NCBI RefSeq assembly: GCF_008729015.1
Contig: NZ_RKSM01000001.1
Span: 3,038,001-3,102,000 of the forward strand
Length of the DNA stretch: 64,000 nt
DNA from: Haloarcula sp. CBA1129
Lineage (GTDB): Archaea; Halobacteriota; Halobacteria; Halobacteriales; Haloarculaceae
Direction: 5' to 3'
Below are positions 8,380-17,684 of this stretch, one piece after another; position 1 is the stretch's first letter; each line of letters opens with the position of its first letter. The notes under the pieces are model-generated. The model did not search any database. It was not told the DNA's origin and saw only the letters and a list, made by a program, of their open reading frames with translations. Position numbers and translations under genes: made by a program.

Positions 8380-8580
8380 TCAGCCGCCCTTGATGAGCCT
8401 GACGACCCGAACGTGGGTGTGCTCGACTGGCTGGTCCGTCGGCACGTGCTCGCCGTCGACGAGGACGGACACCTCGTGGGGGCTCAGGTCGACCGGCGCG
8501 AGCAGGTCGGCGTAGGTCGCGCCGTCGCCCACCTCCAGTTCGTGGGTGTCCTCGCCGGCGATTTCGACGGTGACGTGCAT
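8380..8580 (-). CDS. samp2: Ubiquitin-like small archaeal modifier protein SAMP2
   Basis: A 66-residue beta-grasp protein ending in Gly-Gly. It contains ATYADLLAPVDLSPHEVSV and the terminal RVVRLIKGG, very like Haloferax volcanii SAMP2 as I remember it. SAMP2 is activated by the E1-like UbaA, is conjugated to protein lysines and also serves as the sulfur carrier for tRNA thiolation; its C-terminal Gly-Gly is what is activated. It is divergent from rfcS, an arrangement also known from Haloferax. Cytosolic. Confidence 0.92.
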   Translation of the reverse strand: MHVTVEIAGEDTHELEVGDGATYADLLAPVDLSPHEVSVLVDGEHVPTDQPVEHTHVRVVRLIKGG

Positions 8581-8657
8581 GCCCGGACGTACTCCGCCGA
8601 GGCACCTGAGACTGTCGACTCGCGGGGTTTAAGACCGGCCCACGCTTCCCATCGTCC

Positions 8658-9635
8658 ATGAGTGAGGCCGAGTCCGAGTCGCGGGCGGGACGCGAGGAGG
8701 TCTGGATCGAGAAGTACCGCCCGCAGACGCTCGACGACGTGATGGGCCACGAGAACATCGTCGGGCGGCTCAAGAGCTACGTCTCGCGCAACGACCTGAG
8801 CCACATGCTCTTTTCCGGCCCTGCGGGGACGGGGAAAACGACGTGTGCGACGGCTATCGCCCGCGAACTGTACGGCGACGACTGGCGCGAGCACTTCCTC
8901 GAACTGAATGCCTCCGACGAGCGCGGTATCGACGTGGTCCGGGACCGCATCAAGAACTTCGCCCGGACGAGTTTCGGCGGCGTCGAGTACCGTATCATCT
9001 TCCTCGACGAGGCCGACGCCCTCACGTCCGACGCCCAGTCGGCCCTGCGCCGGACGATGGAACAGTTCTCGAACAACGTTCGCTTCATTCTCTCGTGTAA
9101 CTACTCCAGCCAGATTATCGACCCGATTCAGTCACGCTGTGCGGTCTTTCGGTTTTCGCCGCTGGCCGACGATGCCGTCGCCGAAGAAATCCGAAATATC
9201 GCCGCCGAGGAGGACATCGAACTGACCGAGGATGGACTCGACGCGCTCGTCTACGCCGCTGACGGTGATATGCGGAAAGCCATCAACGGCCTGCAAGCCG
9301 CGTCGGTCAGCGGTGATACGGTCGATGAGTCGGCGGTGTACGCTATCACCTCGACGGCCCGTCCAGAGGAGATTCGGACGATGGTCCAGTCGGCGCTGGA
9401 CGGCGACTTCACCGCATCCCGGGCGACCCTCGATAGACTGCTGACCGAGGAAGGGATCGCCGGCGGTGACATCATCGACCAACTGCACCGCTCTATCTGG
9501 GAGTTCGACATCGGCGACGAGGCAGCTGTCCGGGTGCTCGAACGTATCGGCGAGACCGACTACCGCATCACCCGCGGCGCGAACGAGCGCGTGCAGCTCG
9601 AAGCGATGCTGGCCTCGCTCGCACAGGGCGAGTAA
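8658..9635 (+). CDS. rfcS: Replication factor C small subunit
   Basis: A 325-residue AAA+ clamp-loader subunit that opens and loads PCNA at primer junctions. The motifs are Walker [10 protein letters not shown] (residues 54-62), Walker B IIFLDEAD, the SRC motif QSRCAVFRF and sensor-2 region [10 protein letters not shown]. Length is standard and no intein interrupts it, unlike several archaeal relatives. A TATA-like gtttaag lies about 26 bp before the ATG. Divergent from samp2 across 77 bp. Confidence 0.96.
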   Translation: MSEAESESRAGREEVWIEKYRPQTLDDVMGHENIVGRLKSYVSRNDLSHMLFSGPAGTGKTTCATAIARELYGDDWREHFLELNASDERGIDVVRDRIKNFARTSFGGVEYRIIFLDEADALTSDAQSALRRTMEQFSNNVRFILSCNYSSQIIDPIQSRCAVFRFSPLADDAVAEEIRNIAAEEDIELTEDGLDALVYAADGDMRKAINGLQAASVSGDTVDESAVYAITSTARPEEIRTMVQSALDGDFTASRATLDRLLTEEGIAGGDIIDQLHRSIWEFDIGDEAAVRVLERIGETDYRITRGANERVQLEAMLASLAQGE

Positions 9636-9714
9636 GCGTCTCTTTCGTTGTAGTTCGACTACGTCTCCCTGACAACAGTAATGCCCGGCTCAATACTCGG
9701 CCCCTTCGGAACAG

Positions 9715-9720
9715 TTTTAG
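9715..9720 (+). promoter_or_regulatory. TATA-like element of alaS
   Basis: The hexamer ttttag lies 26-31 bp before the alaS ATG (9746), consistent with a leaderless transcript. No ribosome binding site is seen. Confidence 0.5.
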
Positions 9721-9745
9721 GCGAACGTGGGCCAACTGAACACCA

Positions 9746-12529
9746 ATGAGCGACCTCGACGAGGCCTACCAACTCGACTACTTCGAAGAGGAAGGCTTCC
9801 ACAGACAGGAGTGTGCCTCCTGTGGCGATATGTTCTGGTCCCGTGTCGAGCGCGAGACCTGCGGCGAGCCGCCGTGTGCCGAGTACGACTTCATCGACAA
9901 CCCCGGCTTCGACGAGTCCCACTCGCTGACGGAGATGCGCGAGGCGTTCCTCTCTTTCTTCGAGGAGCGCGACCACGAGCGCATCGACCCGTACCCGGTC
10001 GCGGCCAACCGCTGGCGCGACGACGTACTGTTGACGCAGGCGTCGATCTACGACTTCCAGCCGCTGGTGACCTCGGGGACGACGCCGCCGCCGGCGAACC
10101 CGCTGTGTATCAGCCAGCCCTGTATCCGGATGCAGGACATCGACAACGTCGGCAAGACCGGCCGACACACGATGGCCTTCGAGATGATGGCCCACCACGC
10201 GTTCAACGCGCGAGAGGACATCGAAGACCCCGAGCAGTACGCCTACGAGGGCGAGGTGTACTGGAAGGACGAAACAGTCCGGTACTGTGACGAACTGTTC
10301 GAGGAGATGGGCGCGAACCTCGATGAAATCGTCTACATCGAGGACCCGTGGGTCGGCGGCGGCAACGCTGGCCCGGCCATCGAGGTCATCTACCGCGGGG
10401 CCGAACTCGCCACGCTGGTCTTCATGTCGATGGAGCAGGACCCCGATGGCGAGTACGAGATGAAAGACGGCAACCGGTACTCGCCGATGGACACCTACAT
10501 CGTCGACACCGGCTACGGGCTCGAACGCTGGACGTGGATGAGTCAGGGGACGCCGACGGTGTACGAGGCCGTCTACCCCGACATGATCGCCTTCCTCAAG
10601 GACAACGCCGGCATCGAACTCACCGACGAAGAGGAGCGGATCGTCCACGAGGCCGCGAAACTCGCGGGCCGGATGGACATCGACGAGGCCGAAGACATCG
10701 AGGCCGAACGCGACACCATCGCCGCCGAAATCGGCGTCGAGGTCGAGGAGATGCGGGCCCTGATGGCACCGCTTGAGGACATCTACGCCATTGCCGACCA
10801 CTGCCGCACGCTCGCGTACATGCTCGGCGACGGCATCGTCCCCTCGAACGTCGGAACTGGCTATCTGGCACGGATGGTGCTGCGCCGCACGAAGCGACTG
10901 GCCGATGGCGTCGGCGTTGACGCGCCGCTGGACGAACTCGTCGATATGCAGGCCGAACGCCTCGACTACGAGAACCGCGATACTATCCGCGACATCGTCC
11001 GTACCGAGGTCGAGAAGTACCGCGAGACACTGGACCGCGGCGGCCGGCGCGTCCGCCAGCTGGCCGGCGAGTATGCGGAGAAAGGTGAGCCGATTCCGAC
11101 CGCAGAACTGGTCGAACTGTACGACTCCCACGGCATTCAGCCGGACATGGTCGAGGAGATCGCCGCCGAGAAAGGCGTCGATGTGGACGTGCCAGATGAC
11201 TTCTATGCGGTCGTCGCCCAGCGCCACGGCGGCGACGACACCGACACCGAGGAGTCACAGACACCCTACGCGGACCGGCTCGAAGAACTGCCCGAGACCG
11301 ACCGGCTCTACTACGAGGACCAGCAGCGGACCGAGTTCGAGGCTGTCGTTCTGGAGGTGTTCGACCGCGACGACGGGGATTACGACGTAGTGCTCGACCA
11401 GACGATGTTCTACCCCGAAGGCGGTGGCCAGCCGCCGGACGAGGGCGCGCTCTCAACTGACGATGTCTCCGCCGAGGTGACTGACGTCCAGCAGTACGGC
11501 GACGTAATCGTCCACACCTGCGACGACGACCCCGGCAAGGGCGAGTTCGTTCGCGGGCAGGTCGACGCGACCCGTCGGCAGCGTCTGATGCAACACCACA
11601 CGGCGACCCACATCGTCATCCACAGTGCCCGGCAGGTGCTCGGCGAGCACGTCAGGCAGGCCGGGGCCCAGAAGGGGACCGACTCCGCTCGCATCGATAT
11701 CAGCCACTACGAATCGGTGAGCCGCGAGGAGGTCAAGGCAATCGAACGCCTCGCAAACGACATCATTCAGGACAACATCACCGTTTCTCAGGAATGGCCC
11801 GACCGCAACGAGGCAGAGGAGCGCCACGGCTTCGACCTCTATCAGGGCGGGATTCCGGCTGGCGAGCAGATTCGGCTCATCACCGTCGGCGACGACGTAC
11901 AGGCCTGCGGTGGCACCCACGTCGCCCGCACTGGTGATATCGGAGCCGTCAAACTGCTGAACACCGAGCGGATTCAGGATGGCGTCATCCGCCTGACGTT
12001 CGCGGCGGGCAACGCGGCCATCGAGGCCACCCAGCGCACCGAGGACGCACTCACCGAGGCCGCAGATATCCTCGACGTCGCGCCCGATGCTGTCCCGGAG
12101 ACCGCCGCACGGTTCTTCGACGAGTGGAAGGCCCGCGGCAAGGAGATCGAACAGCTCAAAGAGCAACTCGCCGAGGCCCGCGCCAGCGGTGGCGGCGACA
12201 GCGAGGAAGTCGACGTGGGCGAGGCGACCGCCGTCGTCCAGCGCATCGACGCCGACATGGACGAGCTCCGCGCGCAGGCCAACGCCATCGTCGAGCAGGG
12301 CAACATCGCGGTGCTCGGGTCGGGACTCGACGGCGCGCAGTTCGTCGTCTCCGTCCCCGACGGTGTCGATGTCGACGCGGGCGAGGTCGTCGGCGAACTC
12401 GCGGGTCGTGTCGGCGGTGGCGGCGGCGGCCCGCCGGACTTCGCACAGGGTGGCGGTCCCGACACGGACGCGCTCGACGACGCGCTCGACGACGCGCCGG
12501 AGATCCTGCGAACTGTCGCAAACGTCTGA
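9746..12529 (+). CDS. alaS: Alanyl-tRNA synthetase
   Basis: A 927-residue class II aminoacyl-tRNA synthetase that charges tRNA-Ala. The layout is archaeal: an N-terminal Cys-rich segment (CASCGDMFW), a catalytic domain ending in the AlaX-like editing domain with HHTATH and CGGTHV metal ligands, a [11 protein letters not shown] segment before it, and a C-terminal helical plus glycine-rich domain with [14 protein letters not shown]. Editing residues are intact, so mischarged Ser and Gly should be cleared. The whole antisense strand is open over long stretches, which is a codon-bias artefact. Confidence 0.97.
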   Translation: MSDLDEAYQLDYFEEEGFHRQECASCGDMFWSRVERETCGEPPCAEYDFIDNPGFDESHSLTEMREAFLSFFEERDHERIDPYPVAANRWRDDVLLTQASIYDFQPLVTSGTTPPPANPLCISQPCIRMQDIDNVGKTGRHTMAFEMMAHHAFNAREDIEDPEQYAYEGEVYWKDETVRYCDELFEEMGANLDEIVYIEDPWVGGGNAGPAIEVIYRGAELATLVFMSMEQDPDGEYEMKDGNRYSPMDTYIVDTGYGLERWTWMSQGTPTVYEAVYPDMIAFLKDNAGIELTDEEERIVHEAAKLAGRMDIDEAEDIEAERDTIAAEIGVEVEEMRALMAPLEDIYAIADHCRTLAYMLGDGIVPSNVGTGYLARMVLRRTKRLADGVGVDAPLDELVDMQAERLDYENRDTIRDIVRTEVEKYRETLDRGGRRVRQLAGEYAEKGEPIPTAELVELYDSHGIQPDMVEEIAAEKGVDVDVPDDFYAVVAQRHGGDDTDTEESQTPYADRLEELPETDRLYYEDQQRTEFEAVVLEVFDRDDGDYDVVLDQTMFYPEGGGQPPDEGALSTDDVSAEVTDVQQYGDVIVHTCDDDPGKGEFVRGQVDATRRQRLMQHHTATHIVIHSARQVLGEHVRQAGAQKGTDSARIDISHYESVSREEVKAIERLANDIIQDNITVSQEWPDRNEAEERHGFDLYQGGIPAGEQIRLITVGDDVQACGGTHVARTGDIGAVKLLNTERIQDGVIRLTFAAGNAAIEATQRTEDALTEAADILDVAPDAVPETAARFFDEWKARGKEIEQLKEQLAEARASGGGDSEEVDVGEATAVVQRIDADMDELRAQANAIVEQGNIAVLGSGLDGAQFVVSVPDGVDVDAGEVVGELAGRVGGGGGGPPDFAQGGGPDTDALDDALDDAPEILRTVANV

Positions 12530-12681
12530 ACGGTCCCCGTTCTTTCTCGCCGTTGGTGCCGCTCTGTAGCCATCGCTTCGCACAGTTGTCCGATTGGGGC
12601 TCGATGTTCTGCCCGAACGACCCAAATCCACTCAATGGATACAATTACATTTAGTTGTATTAGGTGTATCTGGATGCCCTT

Positions 12682-12697
12682 CCAAAAGTATTTTTAG
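12682..12697 (+). promoter_or_regulatory. BRE/TATA promoter of the 49-aa zinc-ribbon gene
   Basis: The run ccaaaag followed by tatttttag is a purine-rich BRE plus TATA element ending 22 bp before the ATG at 12720. The surrounding 12640-12720 sequence is markedly AT-rich for this genome. An imperfect inverted repeat, tacaa ... ttgta (about 12638-12658), lies just upstream and could be an operator. Confidence 0.55.
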
Positions 12698-12719
12698 TAA
12701 CTGCCCATCTATATCGGAT

Positions 12720-12869
12720 ATGGTCGAAAAACGTGACATCGACCACATCAAGGCCCACACCGAGTACGTTCGGTCACAACGGACGTGTCGGCGTTGTGGG
12801 ACCGGTGTCCCCGCTGCGAGCGGTCCCGACGAACTGTGTGACAACTGCAGCAGTACCCGTGCTACCTGA
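12720..12869 (+). CDS. Small zinc-ribbon protein, 49 residues
   Basis: Starts MVEKRDIDHIKAHTEYV, a short helix, then carries CRRCGTGV and LCDNCSS, two CxxC pairs that would hold one zinc. Clear BRE/TATA signals place the start at 12720 with a leaderless mRNA. The next small gene begins 3 bp after its stop, so the two form a minioperon. No function is known to me. Confidence 0.7.
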   Translation: MVEKRDIDHIKAHTEYVRSQRTCRRCGTGVPAASGPDELCDNCSSTRAT

Positions 12870-12872
12870 CTC

Positions 12873-13064
12873 ATGAGTACGACCACGACGCCCCCGTCGG
12901 ACACCGACTTGGATGAAACGCCCGAGTTCGAACTGGACTGCCGGTACGACGACCCCGAGAACCCATCGGAACTGACGATTTTTCCCTCGGACCTCCAGCA
13001 ATCCGTGACCGAATGGGTCACCGCGGACCGATCAGCGACTGTCTCGCTTGAGGAACTGCGCTGA
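12873..13064 (+). CDS. DUF7511-like tiny acidic protein, copy 1
   Basis: A 63-residue acidic protein whose core ELDCRYDDPENPSELTIF is followed by TEWVTADRSATVSLEELR. The ending W-hydrophobic-x-(A/V)D/S...V-S-L-(E/D)(E/D) is shared with two other tiny proteins in this window (53772-53978 and 54035-54238). I recognise this as the haloarchaeal DUF7511-type family; no function is known. It directly follows the zinc-ribbon gene, implying cotranscription. Confidence 0.65.
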   Translation: MSTTTTPPSDTDLDETPEFELDCRYDDPENPSELTIFPSDLQQSVTEWVTADRSATVSLEELR

Positions 13065-13082
13065 CCAGCGTCTATCGCGCGC

Positions 13083-14945
13083 CTATTCGCTCTGACACAG
13101 TCTTCTGGCGTCCTGCATCGCCTCGTTGGTCTCGCAGACGAGCGTCAGGTGGTCGCCGCTCGCAAGACGGAAGTCCCTGTCGGGGACTCTGTCGGTTCCG
13201 TTGCGGCTCACCATTGCGACCAGACACCCGTTCGGGAGTTCTTCCGCTGTTTCCGCTATCGTCCGGTCGGTCAGCGAGTCGTTCCTGAGTTCGACCTCCA
13301 GTACGTCTCCGGTGCGAGCGGAGTCCGACAGCCAGTGGGCGAGAGATGGTCGCTCGACCGCGTCGTCGATGGCGTCGGCGACGGCGAAGCCGGCGGAGAT
13401 CGTTTCGACATCGAGGTCCTCGAAGGCCTCGACGTTGTCCGGCTGGTTCGCTCTGGCGACCACCGTATCGACATCGAACCGAGTCGTCGCCAGCTGTGCG
13501 ACGAGCAGGTTCACGTCGTCGTCTGCGGTCGCGGCGACGACGACGGATGCCCGGTTTGCCCCTGCTTCTTCGAGGACGCTCGCGTCCGTCGCGTCCCCGC
13601 GGACGACGCGGTGGCCGTCCGCCCGGGTCCGCTCGACCGTGTCTTCGTTGCTGTCGATGAGAACGACCTCCTCGCCGCGTGATTCGTACCGCACTGCCAG
13701 TTCCCGACCGACACGACCGCCACCGACGATGAGTGTTTGCATGGGAAGGATGTCAAGCGCTTGCGCGAAGTGACGGGCCAGCCCGCCTTGAAACATGACG
13801 GTTGCGAAGATGACGAGAAAGACAGTGCCGACGAGGACCGTCGCAGCCTCCGGGTTTTCTGGCCGCAGCTCGATGGCAAACAGCGTGGCGACGCTGGCCG
13901 GAACGATACCCCGTGGCCCCATTGCACCGACGAACATCCGCTCGCGAACCGTCAGCCGACCGCCCAGCGTCGAGAGGAACACGCCCAGCGGGCGGACGAG
14001 CGCGACGACGGCGATAACGACCACGAGGCCGCCGAACCCGAGCGCGCGCAGGTCGCCGAGCGATAGCTGGGCGGCCAGCACGATGAACACAAACGAAAGG
14101 ACAAACAACGTGATGCCGCCCTTGAAGTCGGCTACTTCCTCCTCGTGAGGGATGTCGGCGTTCCCAAGCACGATCCCGGCGACGGCGGCGGCTGCGATGC
14201 CGGCCTCTGAGAGCCACATACTCCCCAGTGCGTACGATAGCAGCGCTGCGGTCAGGACCACGACACGGGCGTTCTGTGTGGCGTTGTCCGCCGAGAGGTG
14301 CCACCGTTGAAGCAGCAGTGCGATGCCGCCGCCGACGGCGATGCCGACGACGTGGCCCACGACCAGCCGGGCGATGAACGCCTCGACGACGACCACCGGC
14401 GAGGACTGGCTTGCAATGACGAACTCGAACGTCGCCACCGCGAGGATAGCGGCGGTCACGTCGTTGATAATCCCCTCTGTCTCCAGTGCAGCAGCGACCC
14501 GGTCACGGACCGGGACGACCTGCATAATGGGCGTAATGACCGTCGGTCCGGTGGCGATTAGCAGGCTCCCGACGAGGACGGCCACCGGCCACGTCGTCCC
14601 GAACACGACTTTGACGGCCGTTGCGGTTCCGACAAGCGAGACGAACGCGCCGATTGTCACTAGTCCCAGCGCCTCTCTTGACGCCTCACGGACCCGCTCG
14701 ACGGTGAGGTGGAAGGCCCCCTCGAAAACGATGATGCCGACGCTGAGGCCGATGATGGCCTGCAGCCCGGTCTGCCCGAATATCGCGGGGTCGACCAGCC
14801 CGAACGCCTGCGGGCCGACGAGGACGCCGGCGACCAGCAGGAAGGCGACGCTTGGGATCTGGAGCCAGTCGGCGACCAGTTGCGCGGCGACACCCAGACT
14901 CACGACCAACACGACAGCGCCGATAAGTGATGCTGCTCCGGACAC
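13083..14945 (-). CDS. CPA-type cation:proton antiporter with TrkA-N and TrkA-C domains
   Basis: A 620-residue protein. About residues 1-395 form 12-13 membrane segments of a Na+/H+ exchanger domain (for example SVAFLLVAGVLVGPQAFGL, LIATGPTVITPIMQ, VGAMGPRGIVPASVA). Residues 400-520 are a Rossmann TrkA-N domain starting TLIVGGGRVGREL, with the acidic residue VVLIDSNEDT expected for NAD(H) binding. Residues 535-615 are a TrkA-C domain. It should exchange Na+ or K+ for H+, with nucleotide control through TrkA. It ends 19 bp after the upstream convergent tiny gene. Confidence 0.9.
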   Translation of the reverse strand: MSGAASLIGAVVLVVSLGVAAQLVADWLQIPSVAFLLVAGVLVGPQAFGLVDPAIFGQTGLQAIIGLSVGIIVFEGAFHLTVERVREASREALGLVTIGAFVSLVGTATAVKVVFGTTWPVAVLVGSLLIATGPTVITPIMQVVPVRDRVAAALETEGIINDVTAAILAVATFEFVIASQSSPVVVVEAFIARLVVGHVVGIAVGGGIALLLQRWHLSADNATQNARVVVLTAALLSYALGSMWLSEAGIAAAAVAGIVLGNADIPHEEEVADFKGGITLFVLSFVFIVLAAQLSLGDLRALGFGGLVVVIAVVALVRPLGVFLSTLGGRLTVRERMFVGAMGPRGIVPASVATLFAIELRPENPEAATVLVGTVFLVIFATVMFQGGLARHFAQALDILPMQTLIVGGGRVGRELAVRYESRGEEVVLIDSNEDTVERTRADGHRVVRGDATDASVLEEAGANRASVVVAATADDDVNLLVAQLATTRFDVDTVVARANQPDNVEAFEDLDVETISAGFAVADAIDDAVERPSLAHWLSDSARTGDVLEVELRNDSLTDRTIAETAEELPNGCLVAMVSRNGTDRVPDRDFRLASGDHLTLVCETNEAMQDARRLCQSE

Positions 14946-15027
14946 GGGATTGGCGGCCCTTCGACAGCCAGCGCTAAAGACCTACGCACCGAAAGAGCCA
15001 CACTGCCAGCGACGGAACCGGCGGACA

Positions 15028-15789
15028 ATGCCGACCGCACGTAACGGCGACGTATCCCTCTACTACGAGGCTGACGGCGATGGCCCGACTGTCGTGTTCA
15101 TCAACGACGTAGGATACGGCGCGTGGCTCTGGGGCTGGCACTACGACGCCGTTGCCGGCCCGTACGAGACGGTGGTATGGGACCTCCGCGGCACTGGCCG
15201 GTCGGACGCACCGGCGGGGCCGTACGATGTGGGCACGCTGGCGGCCGACCTCGAAGCCGTTCTGTCCGACCACGGCGTTGGGAGCGCCCACCTCGTCGGG
15301 GCTGGTCTCGGCGGGATGGTCGCACTCCAGTATGCCCACCAGTACAGCCGCGCCCGCTCGCTGACGCTGTACTGCACGGCCGGGTCCGGCGACGCCGTCG
15401 ACCGGGCGGCACTGGATGGGCTCGCGCTCGATTCCCCGTCGTCGCTTGACGGGGCGTTCTCGTCGGCGTTTCGCGACCACGACCCGGAACTCATGGAGCG
15501 AATCGAAGGCTGGCGCGCCGACGAGGATGCGACTGGCGCGGCCCGCGACGCGCAGACTACAGCGATGACAGCCTTCGATGCGCCGCCGCTGTACGAAATC
15601 ACCCAGCCCGCCGAGGTGTACTACGGGCTGGACGACCCCGTCGTCGAACCCGAGGCCGCGGAGTCGCTGGCGGCCGACCTCCCCCGCGGGACCGGGGAGG
15701 CCGTCGAGGGCCGCCATTGCTGTTATATCGAGCACGCGCCGGCGGTGACCGACCGCTTGCTGGCGCTGCTGGACGAGCAGACCGAGTGA
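15028..15789 (+). CDS. Alpha/beta hydrolase
   Basis: A 253-residue alpha/beta-hydrolase-fold protein. It has an oxyanion segment VVFINDVGYGAWLW, WDLRGTGRSD, and a nucleophile-elbow position reading LVGAGLGGM, where alanine-glycine replaces the usual Gly-x-Ser-x-Gly serine. A late acidic residue sits in YYGLDDPVV and a histidine in EGRHCCYIEH. Loss of the elbow Ser means ordinary esterase chemistry is doubtful. The ATG at 15028 gives the usual compact N-terminus; the much longer upstream frame is antisense to the antiporter. Confidence 0.8.
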   Translation: MPTARNGDVSLYYEADGDGPTVVFINDVGYGAWLWGWHYDAVAGPYETVVWDLRGTGRSDAPAGPYDVGTLAADLEAVLSDHGVGSAHLVGAGLGGMVALQYAHQYSRARSLTLYCTAGSGDAVDRAALDGLALDSPSSLDGAFSSAFRDHDPELMERIEGWRADEDATGAARDAQTTAMTAFDAPPLYEITQPAEVYYGLDDPVVEPEAAESLAADLPRGTGEAVEGRHCCYIEHAPAVTDRLLALLDEQTE

Positions 15790-15823
15790 GTGACCGGAGC
15801 GGCCGACTGACCGGACGCAACCC

Positions 15824-15831
15824 ACAAATAC
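15824..15831 (+). promoter_or_regulatory. TATA-like element of hisB
   Basis: acaaatac lies 22-29 bp before the hisB ATG (15853), following a short pyrimidine/purine stretch. Spacing fits a leaderless mRNA. Confidence 0.4.
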
Positions 15832-15852
15832 GCGGCCTGATAGGTGATAGGT

Positions 15853-16440
15853 ATGACTGACCGGACGGCGGCCGTCACGCGGACCACGGCCGAGACGGAC
15901 ATCGAGGTTACGCTCGACGTCGACGGCGACGGCGACAGCACCATCGACACCGGCATCGGCTTTTTCGACCACATGCTCGACTCGTTCTCGACCCACGGAC
16001 TGTTCGACCTGACCGTGCAGTGTGACGGCGATCTCGACATCGACGACCACCACACCGTCGAGGACGTCGCCATCACGCTCGGTGAGGCGTTCACCGAGGC
16101 ACTGGACGACAAGCGCGGCATCCGCCGGTTTGCCGACCGCAAGGTCCCGCTCGACGAGGCCGTCGCGAGCGTCGTCGTCGATATCTCCGGCCGGCCGTAC
16201 TTCGAGTTCGACGGCGACTTCTCACAGGCCGAGGTTGGCGGGATGACCAGCCACATGGCTCAGCACTTCTGTCGCTCGCTTTCGATGAACGCCGGGCTGA
16301 CGCTACACTGTGGCGTCGAGGGCGAGAACGCTCACCACGAGATAGAGGCGCTGTTCAAGGGGCTGGCGCGGGCGCTCGACGACGCGACCCGAATCGACGA
16401 GCGCCGGTCCGATGTTGCGAGTACCAAAGGCGAACTATAG
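15853..16440 (+). CDS. hisB: Imidazoleglycerol-phosphate dehydratase
   Basis: A 195-residue single-domain HisB that dehydrates imidazole-glycerol phosphate in histidine synthesis. Duplicated metal-binding motifs are intact: [11 protein letters not shown] and [12 protein letters not shown], together with [10 protein letters not shown]. The start at 15853 ([10 protein letters not shown]) matches the family better than the ATG 9 bp upstream. Its 3' end overlaps the convergent gene at 16435 by 6 bp. Other histidine genes here, hisA and hisI, are far away, as is normal in haloarchaea. Confidence 0.96.
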   Translation: MTDRTAAVTRTTAETDIEVTLDVDGDGDSTIDTGIGFFDHMLDSFSTHGLFDLTVQCDGDLDIDDHHTVEDVAITLGEAFTEALDDKRGIRRFADRKVPLDEAVASVVVDISGRPYFEFDGDFSQAEVGGMTSHMAQHFCRSLSMNAGLTLHCGVEGENAHHEIEALFKGLARALDDATRIDERRSDVASTKGEL

Positions 16441-17076
16441 CCCGACCGTCTCGTACTCGATGTTACCGCCGTCCTCACGGACCCGTATCGCGCCGTCGAA
16501 CTGCGCCTTGATGCTGTTGACGACTGTCTCCTCGTGGATCCCCGGGTCCAGTGTGAACACGCCGAGATAGTTCGCTGCCGACACCCGTCCGGTCAGGACG
16601 TGGAGGAAGTTGAACACGCGGTCGAAATCGGTGTACTGCAACACTGTCGACAGTGAGAGAACGGCCATGCGGAGCCCGTCGGTTGCGTCGGCTCCGATAG
16701 CACGGGTACATTTCACGATGTCCATTCCGATTCCCGTGATGTCTTCCGGCGACGCCGTACAGGCCAGCCGCCGGTCCGGGTAGAAGCCCGGGTTGCCGAC
16801 GCCGGAGCAGTCGATGAGGTAGGCGTCGTCCAGTGCCGGCCGCTGGTCGCGAAGCGTGTTCGCCGGCGTCCGAGGCGTGAGGACGGCCCCGGACTGGCCA
16901 GTTTCAAGCCCGTAGCTGACGATGTCGAGCGCCAGCCTGTCTTTCCCGACCATCGGTGGCCCCAGAATGAGGAGGTTGGAGCCGGCAGCCACGGGGCCAA
17001 TCTCTGCCAGCGGGCCGTCGTCGACGAGTCGGTACGACTCGACCCGTGATCGCGTGGCCGCCCCGTCCGAACTCAT
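16435..17076 (-). CDS. HTR-like (DUF7504-type) RecA-fold ATPase-like protein
   Basis: A 213-residue protein with a P-loop-like GPPMVGKD (residues 39-46; Asp replaces the usual Thr/Ser), a second segment [14 protein letters not shown] and a late strand [14 protein letters not shown], resembling single-domain KaiC/RecA relatives. It is the last gene of a three-gene minus-strand operon: its ATG overlaps the stop of the response-regulator gene (ATGA). In haloarchaea this family often accompanies two-component genes. A role as signalling output is inferred. Confidence 0.7.
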   Translation of the reverse strand: MSSDGAATRSRVESYRLVDDGPLAEIGPVAAGSNLLILGPPMVGKDRLALDIVSYGLETGQSGAVLTPRTPANTLRDQRPALDDAYLIDCSGVGNPGFYPDRRLACTASPEDITGIGMDIVKCTRAIGADATDGLRMAVLSLSTVLQYTDFDRVFNFLHVLTGRVSAANYLGVFTLDPGIHEETVVNSIKAQFDGAIRVREDGGNIEYETVGL

Positions 17077-17657
17077 CCGTCCTCGCCTCCGGCGAGATCA
17101 CGGAGCTGGCCAACGAACGTGGCGTCGTCTAACAGCTCGGCCTGCTCGTGTTCTAGATCGGCCTTGAGTTCCTCAATACGACGCTTGAGGGTCTGGTAAG
17201 CTTCGCTCGCTTCGAGTTCCTCACCCTGCTTTTCCGCCTGCAGCGCCGACCGTTTCGCCACAAGCGAACGGTACTCCCTGACAGTCTCGGCGTAGGCGTC
17301 GCGTTCGAGCAGCTCCGCCACCGTCTCCTGAAGCGTCTCGCGGCTCGGCGGCTTCGTGATGTAGGCGTCGAACCCCATCTCCAGAATGTCGAAATCGGGG
17401 TCGACAGCGGTCACCATCGCCACGTACGGGTCGAAGTCGCTGGCGTGGATCTCCGCAAGGACTTCGGCGCCGGACAGTCCGGGCATCATTCGGTCGAGCA
17501 ATACCACGTCCACGTCGGGGCCGAGAGCATCGAGCGCGGCCGCGCCGCTGTCTGTCACTCTGACCTCGTAGTCGTCGCTGAGCCAGAGCTGGTAGGATTC
17601 GGCCACGTCGGGTTCGTCCTCGACGACGAGGACGACCGGCTCGGTGTCTGCACTCAT
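17073..17657 (-). CDS. Response regulator with HalX domain
   Basis: A 194-residue protein. Residues 6-120 are a receiver domain with acidic pocket VVEDEPD, phosphoacceptor Asp55 in VVLLDRMMPG, the conserved Thr in AMVTAV and Lys in YITKPP. Residues 125-190 are an all-helical HalX domain (Pfam PF08663), found in haloarchaeal regulators and of unknown function, with a long coiled-coil stretch. No DNA-binding domain is present. It lies 27 bp after the kinase gene and overlaps the next gene, so the three are cotranscribed. Confidence 0.92.
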   Translation of the reverse strand: MSADTEPVVLVVEDEPDVAESYQLWLSDDYEVRVTDSGAAALDALGPDVDVVLLDRMMPGLSGAEVLAEIHASDFDPYVAMVTAVDPDFDILEMGFDAYITKPPSRETLQETVAELLERDAYAETVREYRSLVAKRSALQAEKQGEELEASEAYQTLKRRIEELKADLEHEQAELLDDATFVGQLRDLAGGEDG

Positions 17658-17684
17658 TACAGATGTTCTACGGCGAGACAGGCT

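Noticed and set aside
9659-12631. Long open frames opposite alaS (for example 522 and 392 codons)
   Set aside because: They mirror the alaS codons; high GC at third positions makes antisense frames open, and the amino-acid mix is unlike real proteins. AlaS itself is complete and well supported.
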